DNA of 64,000 nucleotides from Manihot esculenta (taxonomy: Eukaryota; Streptophyta; Magnoliopsida; Malpighiales; Euphorbiaceae), in assembly GCF_001659605.2 (NCBI RefSeq), contig NC_035170.2, positions 11,520,817 through 11,584,816 of the forward strand. The letters run 5' to 3'. Below the pieces are notes generated by a model that was given only the letters and a program-made list of their open reading frames with translations, searched no databases and was not told the origin of the DNA. The translations under genes were made by a program, and so were the position numbers. Within the stretch, counting starts at the first letter, position 1. Every line of letters begins with the position of its first letter. Shown here in pieces: positions 1 to 10,330 of this stretch.

Positions 1-2
1 TG

Positions 3-89
3 AAAGTCCTGTGGAACCACCACAATATGGAAGAATGCACTTGGGAGACACGGGAGTCCATGCTCCAGCAATACCCTTATCTTTTCTGA
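3..89 (+). pseudogene. 3' end of Ty3/gypsy pol (chromodomain tail), partial
   Basis: This is the last 28 codons of a Ty3/gypsy polyprotein whose body lies left of the window. The frame reads [15 protein letters not shown] and ends QQYPYLF followed by TGA at 87-89. The same C-terminus closes the pol frames ending at 37649 and 48442. The WxxH...ECTWE pattern is the end of the chromodomain-like module that plant chromoviruses carry after integrase. It is directly followed by the polypurine tract and LTR A, as expected for the 3' end of a plus-strand element. The state of the rest of its pol is unknown. Confidence 0.85.
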
Positions 90-184
90 GGTTTGTTCCT
101 TGTGAGTTCTATGTGCTTTGTATGTATGATATGTGTATGCCATGCTATGTGCTAGTTGAGGAACATTCGGGGATGAATGTTCTT

Positions 185-197
185 AAGGGGGGGAGAA
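185..197 (+). other. Polypurine tract before LTR A
   Basis: A run of A, G7 and AGAA lies immediately 5' of the LTR's TG. This is the usual plus-strand primer site of an LTR retrotransposon. The same purine run precedes LTR H (48549-48560) and, inverted, follows LTR F (37542-37556). The 95 bases between the pol stop and this tract hold no other feature I can see. Confidence 0.85.
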
Positions 198-534
198 TGT
201 AATACCCGGCTAGACTCCGGTATCGAAATTCCTACCGTCCGGTGGAATCTCGGATGTCGGAGACCTCTAGAAGGGGAAAAACCATGTTTTCATAAATTGT
301 TTTAATGTGTTTTATGGTTTTAAGCAAGATGGAAATGAGTTTTTGCATGAAAACAACCTTGGAGGAAAACCCAGGTTCGGCCGCCGAACATGCATGCATT
401 TCGGGTGTGCCTTAGGCCCCCGAAGGCATAAGTGAGGGAAGTCCAGGTTCGGCCGCCGAACCTCAAGTTTGGCCGCCGAACATGGCATGCATGTGGAGGC
501 ACGTTCGGCCCCAGAACGTGGCCTGGCCAGCCAC

Positions 535-542
535 TATAAAAG
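535..542 (+). promoter_or_regulatory. TATA box of LTR A
   Basis: TATAAAAG sits right after the upstream GC-rich palindrome cluster and before a conserved 'ggccgaaatgggcgag'-like segment. Equivalent boxes occur at 6162-6169 (-), 25213-25220, 29805-29812, 33636-33643, 37178-37185 (-), 44831-44838 (-), 48846-48853, 51650-51657 and 60660-60667. Position and conservation argue that it is the start of the LTR transcript. Confidence 0.7.
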
Positions 543-774
543 GGTTCCTTAGCCGAAATGGGCGAGCTTTTCTCCCCATTGTCGGCCAAGGTGAGCTCTC
601 CGCCACCCCTCACCAATCTTGAGTCCTTTCCTTCAGATCTTTCAAGATTTTCACAAGTTTTTACTTTGTTTTGAAGATTTTCGAGTTTAAAGCAAGTTTT
701 GGAGCTTTGAGGTTCAAGAACTCAAATCTCTCCCATCTCCGAGCTAGGGTCGTTTTCCTCTCGATCTACAAGAG

Positions 775-1975
775 GTAAGGGCCGATCTTGAGCTCACTAC
801 ATGTTTTTAACAAGTTTTAAGTTGATTCTTGAAGTAGAAATGCATATGTAGGGTTTTATGAGTTTTTGGGTTCATGTTGGTTTATGGGCAATGTATGTTG
901 GATTTGTGTTGTTTGATGTGATGTAGATGGGGTTTAGGATAGTTTGAAGCCCCTAGGAGCTTGTATGCCTGAGTATGTGTGTTGTAGTATAGGATTATGC
1001 ATGTTTAGAAGGTTTGGGAGGCATTGGAGGCAAAAGGAGCCAAGTTTCTGCCCTTTGGCAGAAACCAGGTTCGGCAGCCGAAGGACTTTCGGCCGCCGAA
1101 CATGGCTGGGGAGGCAAGCCTTTCGGCTGCCGAAGCCTGCCCCCGAAAGGAGACTTTCGTCTCTGTCTGGGAGTTTTGGCCGCCGAAGGTGCCGACGAAC
1201 CTGCCTGACTTTTGGCTCTAGAGGGACTTTCGGCCGCCGAACCTGCCGCCGAAAGTGCCCTGTTCAGCCTTCCTTTGCATGTTTTTGCATGATTGTTTCA
1301 TGATGTTTTAGGGGGTTTTTGGGGAATGTTTTTAGAATTATGTTCTAGTTGTTTGGTCCCTCATTTGAGTCCACCTGTGTAGGTTCGGACCCGAGGAACC
1401 GAGGACCCCAGCAGTGAGTTCAGCTGCTTCTGAGTTAGTAGAGCTTTAGCCAGAGGTGAGTAGAATAAACCTTTACGATTTTAAGCAAATAAATGATAAA
1501 GTTTTTAGCATGTTCATGCATCATGAATGCCATGTGATGAATTAGGTTGTTTGCATTAGAATTCACGAATATGTTGCATTGCATTTATGATGTTGATGTG
1601 GATTGGTTATTGGATGATCCTTTAGTCCTCATATGGTATGATGATGTTACGGCATGATATGGTATGGAAGTCTAGGTTGTACCCATTCTACGTCCCTGGC
1701 ACTATGTAAGAGAAAGTCCAGGTTGTACCCATTCTACGTCCCTGGCACATTGGAATGTTATGATATGTTATGTTAAGAGAAAGATCGGTTGTACCCATTC
1801 TACGTCCCAGCACTTTGGAATGCAGAGGACTATTGGTGACAATACCATCCGAGATGTGATTTGTTGTGATGTGTTGCATTACATGATGGCATGAGATTTT
1901 AAATGTTGTTTTTCATTATTCTGCTCACTGGGCTCTAGTAGCTCACCCCTTTTCCCCAATCCCCCAGGATTGCAG
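775..1975 (+). other. Candidate two-intron leader inside LTR A
   Basis: Four splice-like signals occur in order: GAG|GTAAGG at 775, TGTGTAG| ending 1382, CAGAG|GTGAGT at 1456, and a pyrimidine-rich stretch ending TTGCAG| at 1975. They would define a 73-nt middle exon (1383-1455) and introns of about 608 and 520 nt. The same order recurs in every other LTR of the window (coordinates are in the findings). Splicing itself is inferred; no transcript evidence is available here. Confidence 0.45.
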
Positions 1976-2456
1976 GTACGGGCTAGACAGAGAAGTCAAG
2001 AAGAGTAAAGTCATGTGTTTGTAATAGATAGAAAGTGGACATGATAAATTGTAAGATAATGTAAAGTTGAATAGTCACGTTATGTATAATGATATTGAGG
2101 ATTAGAAGTTGTGCTTGACTCTATGGGTATTGTTATTCCTTTTTATTACATGATCTCAGATGTCTTATGATGTATATGTTAACCAACTCAACGCATATTA
2201 TGTCGCCCATTGGGGCTTTGATGAGATCCCACAAAGGGGTCAGTGTTATGGTTATGTTTATGTTTAGTGCATGCACAGGTTGAGATTGGTACAGGAGAAA
2301 ATGTATGAAAGAAAAGTTTTAATTTTTATGTATATTGTTGATCATGTATGGGATTAAACAGGTTTACAGGTTATGTCAGGCTTGCTACGGGTCCAGGTGG
2401 CCTTAAGCCGATCTGGATCCTAGCGCCGGTAGCGGTCCGATTTTCGGGTCGTTACA

Positions 2457-3978
2457 TCGGGAACCTACTGAAGAAGAGGCTGCCCCTCTCCCTCGACCTC
2501 TGCTACTGCCCTGAGTTGCGGCTGGAGCTACTGGCTGAGCCACACTACCAGAAGCTGTCTGCTGGGATGGTGTCATAAAAGGTGCCCTAGGACACTCTCG
2601 AGCCAAGTGTCCCTCTTGTCCACACCTGAAGCAGGCTGTAGTCCCATACCGACATACTCCCTTGTATAGCTTACCACACCTCAAAACATTCTGCACCATC
2701 TGAACCCGAGCTCGAGCCACCACCTAGTCCCAGACCTGATTTTAGGCGATTCCAGAACTTATTCTTCTTTGGCTTTTTGGTGGTGCTACTCCACCTCTTA
2801 CTGCCTGAAGCTGCTATACTTAGAGAAGAGGGATCTAGCTTTCCCCTGCCTGGGGTCTTAGAACCCGAAGACTGTGCCACTGACTGCTTAACTGTCCCCT
2901 GAATGATGGCACTAGCCTCCATCTTCCGTATCGCATCCACAATAGTGTGGAAGCTTTCCCTCTCTGCTGCTAGAATTAGGGAGGAATACCTAGGGTGGAG
3001 CCTCATGGTATACCTCCTGGCCTTCTTCTGATCTGAATCATAAGTTTGCTCTACAAACGACAACAGCTCCAAGAACTTATCCATAAACTCATCAACGCTC
3101 ATCTCCTCAGTTTGCCTCAACTGTTCAAACTCAATTATCTTCAATTCCCTTGAGCTATCAGGGAAAGCCCATCCTGCAAATTCATTAGCAAACTCCTCCC
3201 AGGTTAAACCGTCCAATCTTGGGTCCACATAGTTTTTAAACCACTCACAGGCCTTTTTGCATTTAAGTGTGAACCCCGCCATCTGAATGGCTCTACAATC
3301 ATCTGCCCCTAACTCATCTGTGATCATTTTTACTATCTTCAGGTACTCAAATGGATCATCTCCCATCTTGAACTTGGGAGCATCCAACTTCAAGTAATCA
3401 GTCATCTTAACTCTGCTCCCTCCAGATGAGCTAGGTTTAGGTACTTGGACTTCAGGAGCTACAGGTTTAGGGGGTGGTGGAGGAGGTGCAACGTTTCCTG
3501 GATTAGAGTTTGCTACATTTGGATAGAAAGGTGAGGGTAGATACATGGGGTACTGGGGGTATGGTGGATAGAAAGGAGGGTAAGGCATGAAAGAGGGATA
3601 AGGGTTAAAGCTGGGGTAATCCTATGTACCTCCCATCGAATACCCGGGGCCCTGTGGAAAGGGTTGATATTGGGGTGGTTGAGCAAACTCCGAGGCCTGA
3701 GTGCCTCCCTGAGATTCTCCCATGCCCTCTTCAGACATGCTTACACCTAAACTTCCATCCCTTCTCTGATCAACATCCATTTCATCCCCCTCAGCTGACA
3801 CTCCTCCCTGAACTGCTCCCCTTCTGCTTGCATCAAAAGACCTTCTAGGGTCCCTCGACATTCTCTCCCTACTAGATCTACAGGACATTGCCCGTGGCAA
3901 TGCAGGGGGACGGGCATCCATGCCCTCACTTTCTGGTGGGACTCCAGTCAATCGTGCAGATCGACGAGTGCCTCTCAT
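2457..3978 (-). pseudogene. Ty3/gypsy gag, interrupted and truncated
   Basis: This is a gag frame read on the minus strand, starting MRGTRRSARLTGVPPE at 3978. A serine/proline-rich N-terminus with many YPP repeats is followed by the retrotransposon gag core (GFTLKCKKACEWFKNYVDPR, then the WAFPDSSRELKIIEFE stretch) and a CX2CX4HX4C zinc knuckle (CFRCGQEGHLAREC). The frame is broken by a nonsense codon at 3622-3624, where other copies have serine, and by a frameshift near 2690 just before the zinc knuckle. It stops abruptly at 2457, where LTR A has inserted. The protease and pol that should follow lie left of the window or are lost. Confidence 0.88.
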
Positions 3979-4235
3979 TCTGCTTACTAAAAAACAACAC
4001 ATACACAAAACGTCAGCATCATATGGTTCATGAGGAAACACATGAACCCGCCATACATAGCATAACATTAATGCACATGCATAAAATCATGGCATTTCAC
4101 ATCATCATTCAAGACAGGACTCTATATCCTATCCTAGTGGACATGATTTTCCTATTGTGCTTGCCATTCTAGAACATCTATGAGTCCAACACTCTTTAGG
4201 TCCGACCATATGAACCTAGGGCTCTGATACCAATC
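3979..4235 (-). other. 5' leader and primer-binding site of the minus-strand element
   Basis: This is the untranslated leader between LTR B and gag. Bases 4222-4235 read, on the minus strand, GATTGGTATCAGAG, which matches the 3' end of initiator tRNA-Met (TGGTATCAGAGC). It is the reverse-transcription priming site and fixes the orientation of this element. No other feature is visible. Confidence 0.85.
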
Positions 4236-6434
4236 TGTAATGACCCAAAATCGAACCGCTATCGGCGCTAGGATCCAGATCGACTTAAGGTCGCCGGGAC
4301 CCGTAGCAAGCCTAACATACAACCTGTCATACCTGATAAATCCCATACATGATCATACATTTATATAAAAATTTTAAACTTTTCTTACACCAAGCTTGAC
4401 CTGTGCATGCACCATAACATTAAACATAAAACCCCACACTAGAGCCCTCATCAAATGCTCTAGTTGGGTCAACATTACATACATCAAGCTCAGCTTAACA
4501 TTTCTTAACATTAAAACATCTCGTAACGATCATGTACAAAAGGGGATTAACATTACATTAGGGTCAAGCACAATACTAAACCTCATAACATTATTGTACA
4601 ATACTTTACATTACATTATCTTTCATGTCCACAACTAACTATTACATACACTATGCCTTTACTCTTGCTGACCTCCCGAACTATCCTGAACCTGCAAACC
4701 TGGGGATTAAGGGAAGGGGTGAGCTACAAGAGCCCAGTGATCAGAATAGTAAAACAGTATATTAAAACATATGCTTTCATAGAATGCATCACATCACAAA
4801 CAAATCACATCAAGGATGGACTTGTCACCAATAGCCCTCTACATAGTCCAACTGTGCCAGGGGCATAGAATGGGTCTCACTGGTCTTTCTCTTAACATCA
4901 CATAACATAATATTCCAATGTGCTAGGGGCGTAGAATGGGCCTCACTGGTCTTTCTCTTACTCTGTGCCAGGGGTGTAGAATGGGCCTCACTGGACTTCC
5001 ATACCGTATCATCGTCATCATATCATCTCAAGGGCTAATGGGTCATCCAACATCCATCCACATCAACATCATAGTATGCAATGCAACATATTCGTGAATT
5101 CTCATGCAAACAACCTAGTATATATCATGGCATTCGTGATGCATGAACATGCTCAAAATTTATTTGCTTGAAACATAAAGGTCCATTCTACTCACCTCAG
5201 GCTGACTCTAAAAAAACTCTGAAGTAGCTATCTCACTGTTGGGGTCCTCGGTTCCTCGGGTCCGAACCTACACAGGTGGACTCAAATGAGGGACCAAACA
5301 TACACTAACATAACTCTAAACATCTCCCCAAAAACCCCCTAAAACATCATAAAACATTCATAGAAAACATGCAAAGGAAGGCTGGACAGGGTACTTTCGG
5401 CGGCAGGTTCGGCTGTCGAAAGTCCCTCAAGAGCCAAAAGTCAGGCACTTTCGGGGGCAGGGTTCGGCGGCCGAAAGTCTGTCCAGAGCCGAAAGTCACC
5501 AACCTTCGGCGGCAGGTTCGGCGGTCAAAACTTCCCTCCAGATCCGAAAGTCCAAACTTTCGGGGGCAAGTTTAGGCGGCCAAACTGCCTCCACAGGCAA
5601 GTTCGGCGGCCGAACATAGCTTTGGCAGCCGAACTTGGGTTCTCCAGAAGGAAGAACCCAAGCCTTAATCATGCATCCAGCCACCCCAACTCTCTCAACT
5701 CAAACCAACTCATGCAAAAATATGCATAAACACATTCTTAAGCATTTAGGGGCTTAAAACTAACCTATACCCAACAACATCAACAATTAACATACATTAA
5801 ACATACATTTCATCATTTAACTCACATAAACCCTAACATTTATAACTACTCTAATCATGCATTCAACATCCTTCAAACCCCTCAAAACTTACTAAAAACA
5901 TAAAAGAAAGGTAGGATCTACGCTTACCTCTTGAAGATCGAGAGAAGGCGCGATCCAAATTGGAGATTTGGGGAAAACGAGTTCCGGAGGTCTCCAAGCT
6001 ACACAACTTTGGTTTTGAGCTTAAAAACTTCAAAACAAGATGAAAGCTTGTTAAAAGCTTGAAAGATTTGAGGGAAAACATCAAAACTAACCATGGAAGG
6101 GTATGGACTCACCTTTGCCCGAAAATGGAGAAGAAAACTCGCCCATTTTCGGACATGGGGCCTTTTATAGGTGGCTGGCCAGACCACCTTCGGGGGCCAA
6201 AGGTGCTCCCTAAACTTCACCATGTTTGGCGGCCGAACATGAGGTTCGGCGGCCGAAGCTGGCTTTCCTTCCATGGTGCATTTCTTTCAAAAACTCAATT
6301 TCTTTCTTACTTAAAACTTTAAAACATGTAAAAACATTTATAAAAACATGATTTTACCCTTCTAGAGGGTTCCGACATCCGAGATTCCGCCGGAAAGCAG
6401 GAATTCTGATGCCGGGGTCTAGCAGGGTATTACA
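4236..6434 (-). mobile_element. LTR B: 5' LTR of the minus-strand Ty3/gypsy element
   Basis: About 2.2 kb, reading on the minus strand from TGTAATACCCTGC (6434) to GGGTCATTACA (4236), next to the primer-binding site. It is diverged from LTR A, with a different start and a different repeat in the variable slot at about 4850-5000. The minus-strand TATA box is at 6162-6169. Splice-like signals on the minus strand are donor 937-936 (5936-5937), acceptor 5268-5269, donor 5194-5195 and acceptor 4692-4693. GC-palindrome clusters lie at 5390-5640 and 6190-6270. Confidence 0.9.
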
Positions 6435-7089
6435 GTGAGCTTGTGAAGATATCCGAGGATCTAAAGCGTGCTAATCATCACTTGGAAAGGTCTCGGGAGG
6501 ATGCTTGCACCAGTGAGGCTATTTAGAATCAGTATAAGCTGGAGGTGACTGAGCTCTCTGCTCATTGTAAAAAGTATGAGGTAGCCATAGGGGATATGCG
6601 TAGGAAGACAGAAGGTATCGTCAGGACCATGTATCTAAAATACCTGCAATCTAATGAGCACAAGTCCAAGACTCTCAACTCTGCTATGCGTTTTTATGCT
6701 AGCGGCTATAATTTGGGGCTAAAGACTAATCGTGATAAGCCAAGCAAGCCTTTTAGTGTTCTTCGACTGACTGAGTGTGATGATGATGGCAAGGACATGC
6801 ATTATGACCCTGACGACTTGCCAATTGAGAAGCTTGCCAAGACCCCAGCTTCCAAGGCTCCTGCCTCCTCTTCCCGTGGTACTTTAGGAAAGGAAAGGAT
6901 AATGATCCAACCGGTCATATGATTGCCTATTCCACTGCTCTAGAAGCCGTAAATGCCCAAGTTTCTCCTTCGAAAGATGTTATTATTATAAACCTGAATG
7001 TCGAGGTTGCTCGTGCTACTCTTAACATCTTCGGAGTTGAGCCTGACCTGACTAGTGAACTTGCTTCTTATGAGAAAATTCAAAAGTAG
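6435..7089 (+). pseudogene. Degenerate coiled-coil-type ORF, unrecognised
   Basis: Reading from 6437, the frame gives ELVKISEDLKRANHHLERS..., with an in-frame TAG near 6520. It continues through VTELSAHCKKYEVAIGDMRRK to an acidic/proline tail. After a frameshift near 6890 it continues as YSTALEAVNAQVSPSKDV... and ends EKIQK at a TAG (7087-7089). The N-terminal part is charged and heptad-like, suggesting a coiled coil. I do not recognise the family. Such proteins occur in large non-coding plant retroelements, and the tandem arrays just downstream fit that setting, but this is inference. Its 5' part was cut off by the insertion of LTR B. Confidence 0.45.
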
Positions 7090-7550
7090 TTCATACAAAT
7101 ATAGCAGGCTTATTTTTGCCTTGCCCTTGTTGGTACATAGTTCTTAGTTTCTTGTAATACACATCTTTTTATTAATGAAATTCCTTTTGTTTCTCGATTG
7201 CTATTTGATGTTAATATTTATTTTTTGCCTTTCTATTGGATTTTGGTTTCTTATTGAGAATACTCAGCCATGTCGTTTATATGAGATCTTAATGTCTCGT
7301 TAGGTCAGCAGGTCATTTATAACTTGTTTTTACCTTGATGGCGTATTGGGATAACGATACTTAAGATTCATGTGAATGAAAACTACTTGATAAAGATAAA
7401 AAAACTATTGCAAGTGGCTATATGGGATCTTTGATCCATGTTTAAAAGATTTCGATGGGTCATGATATCCTTCACTTTTTCTTTTCGTGTTCTCAGTTCG
7501 TAGTTCTTTTAGAAAGGACCTTTAGACTTTTTAGGACTTGAATTATTTTT
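7090..7550. other. Non-coding, 3' UTR-like stretch
   Basis: T-rich sequence following the stop of the degenerate ORF. It includes AATGAAATTCC about 85 bases after the stop, which could be a plant polyadenylation region. I see no gene. Confidence 0.35.
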
Positions 7551-8290
7551 CTGAGCTTTTTAGCTCTTTTATCATCTTTGGAGCTCTTTAGCCCATAATA
7601 TTTTTTATGAGTGTTTCAGCTCTTTACCGGGCTCTTTAGCCCTTATTATTTTTTATGAGTACTTTGACTTTTTACTAGGCTTTTTAGCCCTGTTTATCTC
7701 CTTGTGATCTTCTATGCTCTTTAGCACCGATTCTTCGTTTGAGCTCTTTGGCTCTCTGTATTCTCCCGACCTCTTTAGCCTTGATTTATCGTCTGAGCTC
7801 TTTGGCTCTCTGTATTCTTTCGGGCTCTTTAGCCCTAAGTCCTTGTTTGGGTACTTTAGCTCCTAGTTAGCTTCTAGGCTTTTAGCCTTGGGTCCTCGTC
7901 TGAGCATTTTTGGCTCTTTGATGTCTTTTGGGCTCTTAGTCCTAGTTATTCATCTAAGTACTTTTGCTCTTTGTCATCTTCCAGGCTTTTAGCCTTGGGT
8001 CTTCGTCAAAGCGTTTTTACTCTTTATCATCTTATGGGCTCTTAGTGCCAGGTCTTCGTTCGAGCGCTTTTGCTCTTTGCTGTCTTCCAAGTTCTTAGCC
8101 CTGGTTATCCGTCCAAGCACTCTTGCTCTTTGTCATCTTTCGGCCTTTTAGCCTTGGGTTTTTATCCGAACACTTTTGGCTCCTTGTCGTCTTTCGAGCT
8201 TTTTGGCTTTGTCGTCGTTTGGGCATTTAGTCCTTTTTCTTCGATTAGGCACTTGGCCTTTTGTCACTTTTAGGCTTGTTAGCCTTGCTC
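7550..8290 (+). repeat. Degenerate tandem array, 'gagctctttagc' type
   Basis: A phrase close to GCTCTTTAGCCCT recurs every 40-60 bases, alternating with variants such as GAGCTCTTTGGCTCT and GGGCTCTTAGTCCTAG. Units are too diverged for a fixed period. The spurious ORF at 8070-8273 is a by-product. The array grades into the next one. Confidence 0.7.
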
Positions 8291-8680
8291 GGTATTCAGG
8301 CTTGTAGTCTTACTAGCGCTTCCAAGTTTTCAAGCTCATGGACCTACTAGTGATTCCGAGTAATCAGGCTCGTGGCCCTACTAACGATTCTGAGTATTTA
8401 GGCTCGTGGCTCTATTGGCGATTTCCAAGTATTCAGGTTCGTGGCTCAAGTAGCAATTTTTGAGTATTCAGGCTCATGGTCTTACTGGTGATTTTCGAGT
8501 ATTTAGGCTCGTGGCCTTACTAGCAATTTTTGAGTATTCAGGCTCATGGCCCTACTAGCGATTTTCAAGTATTCAGACTCGTGACCCTACTAGCGATTTC
8601 TCAGTATTCAAGCTCCTGGCCCTACTAACAATTTTTGGGTATTCAGACTCGTGGCCCTATTGGCATTTCCAGGCATTTAG
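8290..8680 (+). repeat. Tandem array, about 38-40 bp unit
   Basis: At least nine consecutive units contain a core near AGGCTCGTGGCCCTACTAG followed by GATTTTCGAGTATTC. Units differ by point changes and small indels. The direction and vocabulary resemble the preceding array, so both probably belong to one repeat-rich element. Confidence 0.8.
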
Positions 8681-8689
8681 CGTTGCTTT

Positions 8690-9395
8690 ATGTTTGGGTT
8701 CATTGGCCCTCGTTTTATTTTAAAAGTGTATTTGCAAAATAAAAGCTTGCACAATACATACGCAATGAGAATACTCATATAATTCAATAATATTTACCAA
8801 TAAATAATATATCGCACAGGGCATTTAGTTTCATATTTTAAATGAATGTAAATGTTAATTTTGACTAACAATATTGACTCGTATAATTCAAAGAGTTCAA
8901 AAAATAATATTTTGCATGTATAAATTTCTTCAAAAATTTTCAATTCATAAAGTAGTATATTTAAATACATAATCCCTTTTCTAAAAAATTTTTATGCTAA
9001 TTTCAACTAACAATAAAAAATTTTATGCTAAGCTAAAATACTATAATGCTCGTATTTGTGTAGATATAGAAATTTTCATTTGAAATTTAACTTGTGTAAC
9101 TAGTCATGATAAAAATATTTTGATCTAGAGACGCAACCGTACAGCTTAGTCAAATCGAGCACGTCACCTTATCCCAAGATTGGTTGATTGTCTTTGCATT
9201 TTATCCCTTTTCACATCCATGTCTTCTTCTATTGAGCTTTTACCATGTGGCTTCTAGATTTAGCCTGTGGTTTCCTAGTCTTTACTCCATCTCTTTTCCT
9301 TTTAGTCTCTCCTGTTGCTCTTATTAGCTTTTCTTGGTTTGCCATGCGAATCCCATTGGGTTTTATCTGGAAACTCCGACGATAGAATAGTCTCC
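8690..9395. other. AT-rich non-coding DNA
   Basis: AT-rich sequence without a supportable ORF, RNA gene or clear repeat. Confidence 0.5.
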
Positions 9396-10330
9396 TTCAT
9401 TTCTCATAGATGGCACCAATTGATGAATTAAGATCCAGTGGAATCACCAAATGTAGTCACTTGGATAGTTATTTAATTCGATGGGCAAATCAATGGGTTG
9501 TGATTGGTTTGATGAGGACTGAATGCCTTTGAGATTTCATATGGGTCCCTCCATGCTCGACAGGCTTGCAAAATATGGAAAAATAGTCAAGGTCTATCGG
9601 GATGCCCCAGTAGAGACCCTCCGACGTTCAAGTCAGATCTAGAACTTTTAGAGTGATGCATTAATAGAAAGAGATGCAAAGAGAAATAAAATAGAGAAGA
9701 GAAGAGAAAGAGAAAGCTCCGGAGAGAAAAGAGAGAGGATATGTCCGAGAATATTTGTGTGAGTATAAGCGAGTTAGTCCCCACTTTGGGTTAGATCAGT
9801 AGTATACATACTCCTGGTGGTTTTGACACCTTTTGTGTCATGTCCCATTGGACTAGACGAAGATGTCCTCTTGTAGGTGTGTCAGGTGACTTATAAATGA
9901 TGGGTGATTGGCTAATAAATGCAGAGCTAGTTAATTCATACCCTATTTATCGTGTGCATCACGTCAGTCTGTTTTATCGCACACGTATTTATGACCCCGA
10001 TGATGTACCAAGGAGACAACCAGTGCGTAGGAGGTCGACATCCTATCCTAATATCATTAGTTCATGTATGGCTCACCCAATTTGTATTGAGGTGGGTTCC
10101 CCTTAGTCGCTTAAGTCGATAGTTTCGTATTTAATCCCCGTTTGTAGCACGGGCTTTGAAGAAGATTGCACATCCATTTTGGACTTTGGTAAGGTCAGGG
10201 GTGTTGGTGGTCTGATCCTCGTATCCCATAGGTTGAGTTTTTTACTGCCTAGTCTGACCAATTGGAAAAGTTCAGTCGACTCTTTTGAATCCCGTGTACA
10301 CATTTTGTGATCTTAACGGTTCATGTTATT
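9396..10330 (+). other. Possible degraded LTR-type sequence
   Basis: The stretch begins near GATGGCACCAATTGATG and contains CCCTCCGACGTTCAAGTCAG at about 9615. Phrases of this kind are familiar from the ends of plant gypsy-type LTRs and their untranslated regions. A purine-rich run at 9660-9740 follows. I found no second copy, no target duplication and no coding domain, so the assignment is weak. The ORFs at 9897-10106 and 10103-10303 show no recognisable protein features. Confidence 0.22.

Larger units (their letters stand above)
198..2456 (+). mobile_element. LTR A: 3' LTR of a plus-strand Ty3/gypsy element
   Basis: It starts TGTAATACCCGGC and ends GTCGTTACA, about 2.26 kb. It sits between a polypurine tract and inverted gag sequence, so its element inserted into another element. 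A TATA box is at 535-542. A cluster of TTCGGC-N-GCCGAA motifs lies at 370-520, upstream of the TATA box, and a second at 1065-1255. A repeated segment (CCCATTCTACGTCCCTGGCAC-like) lies at 1667-1815. Splice-like signals are donor 775-776, acceptor 1381-1382, donor 1456-1457 and acceptor 1974-1975. The short ORFs inside are products of the GC-rich repeats, not genes. Confidence 0.92.

Noticed and set aside
944..1303. 119-codon Arg/Cys-rich ORF, and similar ones at 30211-30666, 36416-36846, 44015-44437, 52165-52588 and 61380-61638
   Set aside because: All lie in the GC-palindrome blocks of the LTRs. The motif TTCGGCCGCCGAA stays open in several frames on both strands, giving repetitive RRP/SAAE/FGGR peptides with no conserved frame among copies.
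2457..2461. TCGGG as the right-hand target duplication of LTR A
   Set aside because: The partner site lies outside the window, so it cannot be confirmed.
8290..8680. CRISPR-like repeat array
   Set aside because: Repeats are contiguous and degenerate with no unique spacers, in plant nuclear DNA; it is an ordinary tandem array.
9897..10303. Two 66-69-codon ORFs on opposite strands
   Set aside because: No domain and no conserved partner; the region looks like LTR-type non-coding DNA.
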